12,461 nucleotides of DNA, taken from NCBI GenBank assembly GCA_016780665.1, contig JADHLM010000029.1:1-12461 (forward strand). Reading direction: 5' to 3'. Position numbers and translations under genes: made by a program. How positions within the stretch are numbered: position 1 is the first letter of the stretch; each line of letters begins with the position of its first letter. The stretch is from Hyphomicrobiales bacterium. GTDB taxonomy: Bacteria > Pseudomonadota > Alphaproteobacteria > Rhizobiales > TMED25. This document shows, one piece after another, positions 8,833 to 12,461 of this stretch. The notes below the pieces were generated by a model. It had not been told where the DNA came from. It searched no databases and saw only the letters and a list, made by a program, of their open reading frames with translations.

Positions 8833-9309
8833 ATGTCAAAAAATATTAGAAAATTCTTGGTTGTTGTAGATGATACAACTGAATGCCATAGGGCGATTAG
8901 TTATGCCTCTAGAAGGGCAATACAAACTAATGGAAGGCTTACGCTACTGAGAATAATTAACACCTCAGATTTTAAAAATATCTACGGTGTAGAGGGTATT
9001 ATGAGGCAAGAGGCTGAAGAAAAGGCAAGGGAAGTACTGAGTGAATATTCTGAAAAAGTAAATCTAGAAACAGGACTTGTATCTGAGTTAGTAATAAGGT
9101 TTGGTTCACCATCAACTGAAATAATTAACTTTATTAATGAGGACGGATCAATATCTTTACTTGTGCTAGCTGCAGCGAGTGATAGTGGAAATCCTGGTCC
9201 ATTGGTCAGTCAATTTGTTGGATCAAAAGCAGGCAACTTCCCAATTCCTATCACTATCATTCCTGGGCAACTAACTGAAAAAGATATTTTAGAACTAACA
9301 ATAAATTAG
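8833..9309 (+). CDS. Universal stress protein family protein (UspA-like)
   Basis: A small single-domain cytoplasmic Usp protein of 158 residues. The beta-strand start KFLVVVDDTTE (adenine-contact Asp at about D13/D14), the middle LVIRFGSPSTEIINFI and the strand SISLLVLAAAS match the Usp fold. The nucleotide loop has G119-x2-G122 and then G130-S131, leaving 7 residues where the classical ATP-binding Usp motif has 9, so ATP binding is uncertain. The segment GPLVSQFVGSKAGNFPIPITIIPG resembles Usp proteins that, as I recall, sit next to trpS in many Alphaproteobacteria. Family members respond to starvation or stress, but the specific role here is unknown. No Shine-Dalgarno sequence precedes the ATG; the leader is almost pure A/T. 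It probably has its own promoter given the 50-nt gap. Confidence 0.88.
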   Translation: MSKNIRKFLVVVDDTTECHRAISYASRRAIQTNGRLTLLRIINTSDFKNIYGVEGIMRQEAEEKAREVLSEYSEKVNLETGLVSELVIRFGSPSTEIINFINEDGSISLLVLAAASDSGNPGPLVSQFVGSKAGNFPIPITIIPGQLTEKDILELTIN

Positions 9310-9313
9310 AAAA

Positions 9314-9342
9314 ATACTTGAAAAACTGCAACATACTTGAAA
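9314..9342 (+). repeat. Direct repeat ATACTTGAAA, two copies 19 nt apart, upstream of the Nfu gene
   Basis: The 10-mer ATACTTGAAA occurs at 9314-9323 and again at 9333-9342, in the 79-nt gap after usp. The 19-nt period is close to two helical turns, so a regulator could bind both copies on the same face. Each copy also carries a TTGAAA that resembles a -35 box. I cannot match it to a known alphaproteobacterial iron or Fe-S operator. Confidence 0.5.
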
Positions 9343-9365
9343 TATTTTGAATAAATATCTAAATT
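9337..9365 (+). promoter_or_regulatory. Candidate sigma-70-type promoter for the Nfu-tsaB-rimI genes
   Basis: TTGAAA (9337-9342) and TAAATT (9360-9365) are separated by 17 nt and match the -35 and -10 consensus at 4 of 6 positions each. They lie within the longest intergenic gap of the window, upstream of a good ribosome binding site. The predicted start of transcription would be near 9372, giving a leader of under 20 nt. The match is modest and the AT background makes chance hits likely. Confidence 0.35.
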
Positions 9366-9374
9366 AGACTTAAC

Positions 9375-9380
9375 GAGGAA
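9375..9380 (+). promoter_or_regulatory. Shine-Dalgarno site of the Nfu gene
   Basis: GAGGAA ends 8 nt before the ATG at 9389 and is the only clear, well-spaced Shine-Dalgarno sequence in the window. It supports 9389 as the start. An ATG at 9381 is out of frame with the Nfu coding sequence. Confidence 0.7.
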
Positions 9381-9388
9381 ATGTTAAT

Positions 9389-9940
9389 ATGTTTATAGAA
9401 ACTGTATCTACACCAAACCCAAATACATTAAAATTTATTCCAGGATGTGAGGTCTTACCTGGATCGACAAAGGAATATACAAACGCCATTCAAGCCCAAG
9501 AGTCACCCCTCGCAGAAAAGATATTCGCCATTGATGGTATCTCAGGAGTTTTTTTTTCGGACGATTTTATAACTGTCACAAAAACTAAGTTTGAGTGGCC
9601 TCAATTAAAACCCATTATTCTTGGCGAAATAATGGATCACTTCATATCAGGACATCCATTATTGATTGCAGATAATGTATCTAAAATGGATGAATTTTTT
9701 GATCCAGCTGATACTGAAACTGTAGGTAAAATAAAAGAACTTATTGAGACAAGAGTGAGGCCCGCTGTTGCACACGATGGCGGTGATATAACATTTCAAG
9801 GATTCAAATCAGGCATAGTCTATCTTAACCTGCAAGGTGCATGTGCGGGTTGCCCAAGCTCAACCATGACGCTGAAAAATGGAATCGAAAATCTTCTAAA
9901 GCATTATGTTCCTGAAGTTATGGAAGTTCAGGCTATATAA
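9389..9940 (+). CDS. NifU-family Fe-S cluster scaffold/carrier with N-terminal Nfu domain (NFU1-like)
   Basis: This protein carries assembled [4Fe-4S] clusters to target enzymes. It has 183 residues in two parts: an N-terminal Nfu_N domain (about 1-90; signature ETVSTPNPNTLKF, then DGISGVFFSDDFITVTK) and a C-terminal NifU-like domain (about 110-183) with RPAVAHDGGDITF and the cluster-binding pair C152-x2-C155 in CAGCPSSTMTLKNGIE. This architecture is that of mitochondrial NFU1 and its alphaproteobacterial relatives; E. coli NfuA has a different N-terminal domain, so I give no symbol. E. coli NfuA is known to supply clusters to MiaB, whose gene lies 2.4 kb downstream. It probably starts a transcript with tsaB (6-nt gap). 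A T9 run at 9549-9557 lies inside the coding sequence. Confidence 0.95.
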   Translation: MFIETVSTPNPNTLKFIPGCEVLPGSTKEYTNAIQAQESPLAEKIFAIDGISGVFFSDDFITVTKTKFEWPQLKPIILGEIMDHFISGHPLLIADNVSKMDEFFDPADTETVGKIKELIETRVRPAVAHDGGDITFQGFKSGIVYLNLQGACAGCPSSTMTLKNGIENLLKHYVPEVMEVQAI

Positions 9941-9946
9941 AACAAG

Positions 9947-10627
9947 ATGATAAGCCTCTTTATCGATGTTGTTTCAAACAACTTAATGGTTGCTTTGATA
10001 AATGATAAAGGGTCAGTCTATTCCTTAAAAATTGAAACAAATGACTCAAAATATGCAAGCGATTTGATTGTACCTAAAATTGAGAAATTATTATTGGACA
10101 ATAATTTAGAATATGCACAATTAGATAATGTTTTTTCAGTTGTTGGACCAGGAAATTATACAAATATCAGAACTGGTATTGCTATTACTAAAGGGATTTC
10201 TATCTCAAGAAATATACCCGCTTTCGGAATAACACAACATGAATTAATTGCTAGAACGCATAATAGAAATAACTTCTATAACTCTTATTTGATGATATTA
10301 GTACCATCAAATAATGGAGATTTTTATTGTCAAAATTTTAGTATATCTGGAAGCAAAGAAAAAAATCCCGATATCCTAAATGTTAATGAGGCGTTTGATC
10401 AAATACAGCAAGATAATCCAAATGTAATTGATACAAGCAACGAACTATTAAAACATGCAATCAAAAAAAATATAAATTTAGAAAAATTGGAATCTAATTA
10501 TATTATAGATGAAAAAAATTTATCAGAACTACAGAGTATCACAAATACTCAGCAACAATTAGTTCAACCGATCTATGTAAGAGATCCAAATGTAAAAAAA
10601 TACAAAAAGAAAAAAATTTATGAATAA
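9947..10627 (+). CDS. tsaB: tRNA N6-threonylcarbamoyladenosine biosynthesis protein TsaB
   Basis: TsaB (YeaZ) is an inactive ASKHA-fold paralogue of TsaD that, with TsaD and TsaE, transfers threonylcarbamoyl to A37 of ANN-decoding tRNAs. The 226-residue protein is close to E. coli TsaB (231). It retains the N-terminal strand SLFIDVVSNNLMVAL, the helix ending SDLIVPKIEKLL, and the core VVGPGNYTNIRTGIAITKGI followed by NIPAFGITQHELIA. It is divergent: the usual GPGSFTGIR reads GPGNYTNIR (67-75), and the usual IDTS reads IDVV. The C-terminus is lysine-rich (KKYKKKK). The last codons overlap rimI by 8 nt, an arrangement common for tsaB-rimI pairs, which supports the call. tsaD and tsaE are not in this window. 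No Shine-Dalgarno sequence is visible. Confidence 0.88.
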   Translation: MISLFIDVVSNNLMVALINDKGSVYSLKIETNDSKYASDLIVPKIEKLLLDNNLEYAQLDNVFSVVGPGNYTNIRTGIAITKGISISRNIPAFGITQHELIARTHNRNNFYNSYLMILVPSNNGDFYCQNFSISGSKEKNPDILNVNEAFDQIQQDNPNVIDTSNELLKHAIKKNINLEKLESNYIIDEKNLSELQSITNTQQQLVQPIYVRDPNVKKYKKKKIYE

Positions 10628-11078
10628 TTCTCTCCCAAATTTCAGAGAAGCAAGAATTGACGATGCCCAAAAAATTACAGAAATTATGAGTAGAGGATAT
10701 CATCAAAATTGGGAACCAGATTATTATAGGAATTTAATTAGTGATGATAATTCTTTTGTTTATGTCCTCTCTCTAGTTGAAGAAATTGTAGGTTTCATAA
10801 CTGGAAAAAAAGCTGAAGATACTTGTGATATATATATGATTGTTGTTGATATAAAGCATAGGAGAAAAGGATTTGCTAATTTGCTTTTGCATAAGACAAT
10901 CATTGCACTATCAGCTCTACAAATCAAAGAGTTCTTTTTAGAAGTTGCTGAAACTAATAACCAAGCGATAAACTTATATAAAAAATATGGCTTCAGAGCT
11001 GTTAGTAGAAGGATTGGTTACTACAAAATATCAAATGAGAATATAGATGCTATAGTTTATAGATTAGTAAAAAAATAA
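10620..11078 (+). CDS. rimI: RimI-type GNAT N-acetyltransferase (ribosomal protein S18 N-terminal alanine acetyltransferase)
   Basis: RimI acetylates the N-terminal alanine of ribosomal protein S18 using acetyl-CoA. The 152-residue single GNAT domain has the acetyl-CoA-binding motif A in IVVDIKHRRKGFANLLL (R81-x2-G84-x-A86) and the segment LEVAETNNQAINLYKKYGF. E108 and Y120 have the same 12-residue spacing as the catalytic E103 and Y115 of E. coli RimI. The RRIGYY near residue 130 matches the RimI family's RRNYY-like ending. The start codon lies inside the end of tsaB, so translation is probably coupled. Other GNAT proteins act on different substrates; the tsaB neighbour and the catalytic pair favour RimI. 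Confidence 0.88.
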   Translation: MNNSLPNFREARIDDAQKITEIMSRGYHQNWEPDYYRNLISDDNSFVYVLSLVEEIVGFITGKKAEDTCDIYMIVVDIKHRRKGFANLLLHKTIIALSALQIKEFFLEVAETNNQAINLYKKYGFRAVSRRIGYYKISNENIDAIVYRLVKK

Positions 11079-11093
11079 TTTTAGTGTTATATT
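11064..11093 (+). promoter_or_regulatory. Weak candidate promoter for fur
   Basis: TATATT (11088-11093) matches the -10 consensus at 5 of 6 positions and lies 32 nt before the fur ATG; TTAGTA (11064-11069) is a poor -35 at 18-nt spacing inside the rimI 3' end. The 47-nt gap also holds AATTTT (11077-11082) and AAAATT (11095-11100) as a short inverted repeat around the -10. Autoregulation by Fur is plausible from family knowledge, but I see no convincing Fur or Mur box. Confidence 0.22.
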
Positions 11094-11125
11094 AAAAATT
11101 CAAATTAACAATAAACTCTGCAGAT

Positions 11126-11548
11126 ATGGATAACAGTATTGAAAAAAAATGTGTCCAATTTGGATTACGTATGACAGAGCAAAGAAAGATTATTGCTCGT
11201 GTGCTATCTGCATCAGATGATCACCCAGATGCTGAAGAGTTATACAGGAGAACGAGTAAAATCAATAAAAATATTTCACTAGCTACGGTATATCGAACCC
11301 TGAAATTATTTAATGATAATGGTATACTTGAGAAACATGAGTTTAAAGATGGGAAATCAAGATATGAAACTATACCAGCCAATCACCACGATCACCTAAT
11401 TGATATCAAAACGGGTAGTGTAATAGAATTTCATGATGAAGAAATTGAAAAGCTACAGGAACGCATAGCTGAAAAACTGGGCTATAATATCATCAATCAC
11501 CGGCTTGAAATTTATGCAGTAAAAAAATCAGATGATAAAAATAGCTAA
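11126..11548 (+). CDS. fur: Fur/Mur-family metal-responsive transcriptional regulator
   Basis: Fur proteins bind Fe(II), or Mn(II) in the alphaproteobacterial Mur branch, and repress uptake genes. This 140-residue protein has an N-terminal winged helix (to about 80) with GLRMTEQRKIIARVL and the recognition region ISLATVYRTLKLF, then the dimerisation domain. Metal ligands fall at the same numbers as in E. coli Fur: H33, E81, H88 and H90 for one site, and H87, D89, E108 and H125 for the other. The structural zinc cysteines (93 and 96 in E. coli) are replaced by Asp and Thr; the only cysteine is C9. This lack is usual for alphaproteobacterial Fur/Mur. It does not look like Irr. Whether it senses iron or manganese cannot be told from sequence. 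plsC follows after 2 nt, so the two are probably co-transcribed. Confidence 0.93.
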   Translation: MDNSIEKKCVQFGLRMTEQRKIIARVLSASDDHPDAEELYRRTSKINKNISLATVYRTLKLFNDNGILEKHEFKDGKSRYETIPANHHDHLIDIKTGSVIEFHDEEIEKLQERIAEKLGYNIINHRLEIYAVKKSDDKNS

Positions 11549-11550
11549 AT

Positions 11551-12324
11551 ATGAAATTAATCAGATCTCTAATCATAATAATTTTATTAATTCTGCTAAC
11601 TACAATTTTACTTCCCATACAATCTGTCATTAGATTACTTAATCTGTCATCATCATATGTAGTGCCAATGTTTTATCACAGGGCTGTATTAAAATTGCTT
11701 GGCATAAAAATAAAGATAATAGGAACACCATCTATTAATGCCTCCCTTGTCATATCAAACCATGCCTCATGGATAGACATATTTATAATAAGTTCAATAA
11801 TTCCCACATCATTTGTTGCAAAGAATGATGTCTCAAAGTGGATATTTGTCAGTTATTTGGCAAAACTGCAAAAAACTATATTTATTGATAGAAATAGTCC
11901 AAAAAAATTAACAGAAACGTCCGATATAATAAAAAATAGATTATTAAATCATGAAAATGTAACTATTTTTCCCGAGGGAACTTCCACAGATGGAAATAAG
12001 ATACTTCCATTTAAAACATCAATATTCATGATTTGTGAGAAGATCAGAGGATCAGAAATAAAAATACAACCCATCTCAATCGCATACAAAAAATATAATG
12101 GTCTGACAATGGGAAGAACTCACCGTCAATTAATTGCATGGTATGGTGATATGGATTTATTTTCACACTTGTACGGTATTATTAAGGCAGGTATTTTTGA
12201 TATTGAAGTAACTTTTCATAATAAAATTGACATCTCAGAAAATAAAACTAGAAAAGAAATTGCAAAAGAATGTGAAAACCTTGTTCGCTTGGGATTTCAG
12301 AAATCATTGAATAGAGGTATCTAA
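11551..12324 (+). CDS. plsC: PlsC-family 1-acyl-sn-glycerol-3-phosphate acyltransferase, possibly OlsA
   Basis: Enzymes of this family acylate lysophosphatidic acid to phosphatidic acid; the OlsA branch instead acylates lyso-ornithine lipid. The 257-residue protein has one N-terminal membrane helix (about 6-29), the catalytic motif I N70-H71-x4-D76 in NHASWIDIF, a KTIFIDR segment (R114), and motif III FPEGTSTDG (from residue 140). The region KILPFKTSIFM follows, and motif IV-like IQPISIAYKK is present. All catalytic residues are in place. It sits between fur and miaB, where as I recall rhizobia keep their OlsA gene, and an OlsB gene lies about 11 kb upstream. That makes OlsA a fair hypothesis, but the sequence alone does not separate OlsA from general PlsC. 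A single enzyme could do both. Confidence 0.9.
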   Translation: MKLIRSLIIIILLILLTTILLPIQSVIRLLNLSSSYVVPMFYHRAVLKLLGIKIKIIGTPSINASLVISNHASWIDIFIISSIIPTSFVAKNDVSKWIFVSYLAKLQKTIFIDRNSPKKLTETSDIIKNRLLNHENVTIFPEGTSTDGNKILPFKTSIFMICEKIRGSEIKIQPISIAYKKYNGLTMGRTHRQLIAWYGDMDLFSHLYGIIKAGIFDIEVTFHNKIDISENKTRKEIAKECENLVRLGFQKSLNRGI

Positions 12325-12332
12325 AATAAATA

Positions 12333-12461
12333 ATGAAAAAAGTATTTTTAAAAACTTATGGTTGTCAGATGAATGTATATGACTCAGAGAGAATTATGGA
12401 GTCATTATCTGAGAGTGGTTATAAACAAACTAATAATCTAAATGAAAGTGATTTAATTATT
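12333..12461 (+). CDS. miaB: tRNA-2-methylthio-N6-dimethylallyladenosine synthase MiaB, 3' end cut by window edge
   Basis: MiaB is a radical-SAM methylthiotransferase that converts i6A37 to ms2i6A37 in tRNAs reading UNN codons. Only the first 43 codons are present. They begin with KKVFLKTYGCQMNVYDSERIMESL, the hallmark start of MiaB, and C11 is the first of the three N-terminal cysteines that hold the auxiliary [4Fe-4S] cluster. The radical-SAM and TRAM domains lie beyond the window. The ATG at 12333 is 8 nt after plsC stops; no Shine-Dalgarno sequence is seen, and translation may be coupled to plsC. The NYDSE/VYDSE form favours MiaB over RimO or MtaB. Confidence 0.93.
   Translation, partial: MKKVFLKTYGCQMNVYDSERIMESLSESGYKQTNNLNESDLII

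Noticed and set aside
1..12461. CRISPR array, insertion sequence, phage or defence genes, toxin-antitoxin pair
   Set aside because: No spaced repeats, terminal inverted repeats, transposase or integrase motifs were seen; every long frame belongs to a recognised housekeeping family and the intergenic gaps are all 79 nt or shorter.

Overview
This window is a stretch of ordinary chromosomal housekeeping genes from a very AT-rich bacterium (GC roughly 30% by eye, not counted). The best guess is an Alphaproteobacterium. The order olsB - mutS - glnD - murJ - trpS - usp - Nfu-type NifU - tsaB - rimI - fur - plsC/olsA - miaB is, as I recall it, the order seen in Rhizobiales, Rhodospirillales and relatives. 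Several proteins also carry alphaproteobacterial traits: a Fur/Mur regulator without the Cys zinc site, a mitochondrial-NFU1-like scaffold, and a usp gene after trpS. The base composition suggests a streamlined marine or host-associated lineage, but the window does not fix the genus. Tryptophan is encoded by TGG and all reading frames are intact, so the standard bacterial code applies.

Layout: all twelve genes lie on the plus strand and fill almost the whole window; the longest non-coding stretch is 79 nt. Positions 1-779 hold the 3' part of olsB (its start is off the left edge). After 37 nt come mutS, glnD, murJ and trpS, spaced by a 14-nt overlap, 8 nt and 10 nt, which looks like one operon. 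A 50-nt gap with an 18-bp AT palindrome precedes usp. A 79-nt gap with a 19-nt-period direct repeat, a promoter-like pair and the only good Shine-Dalgarno sequence precedes the Nfu gene. tsaB (6-nt gap) and rimI (8-nt overlap) follow closely. After 47 nt come fur, plsC/olsA (2-nt gap) and miaB (8-nt gap), which runs off the right edge after 43 codons.

Functionally the window combines mismatch repair (MutS), nitrogen-status signalling (GlnD acting on PII), cell-wall precursor export (MurJ), tryptophanyl-tRNA charging (TrpS) and a stress protein. The second half has an iron and tRNA flavour: an Fe-S carrier, the t6A factor TsaB, the acetyltransferase RimI, an iron/manganese regulator, and the Fe-S enzyme MiaB that thiomethylates A37 of tRNAs. 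Ornithine-lipid-type acyltransferases bracket the block: OlsB at the left end and a PlsC/OlsA-family enzyme near the right end.

I found no mobile element, CRISPR array, RNA gene, phage gene or defence system, and nothing I would call a new biological system. The points worth a second look are regulatory: -10-like boxes about 40 nt before three start codons, the usp palindrome, the Nfu upstream repeats and the near absence of Shine-Dalgarno sequences. A few sequence oddities in TsaB, UspA and Fur are also noted.
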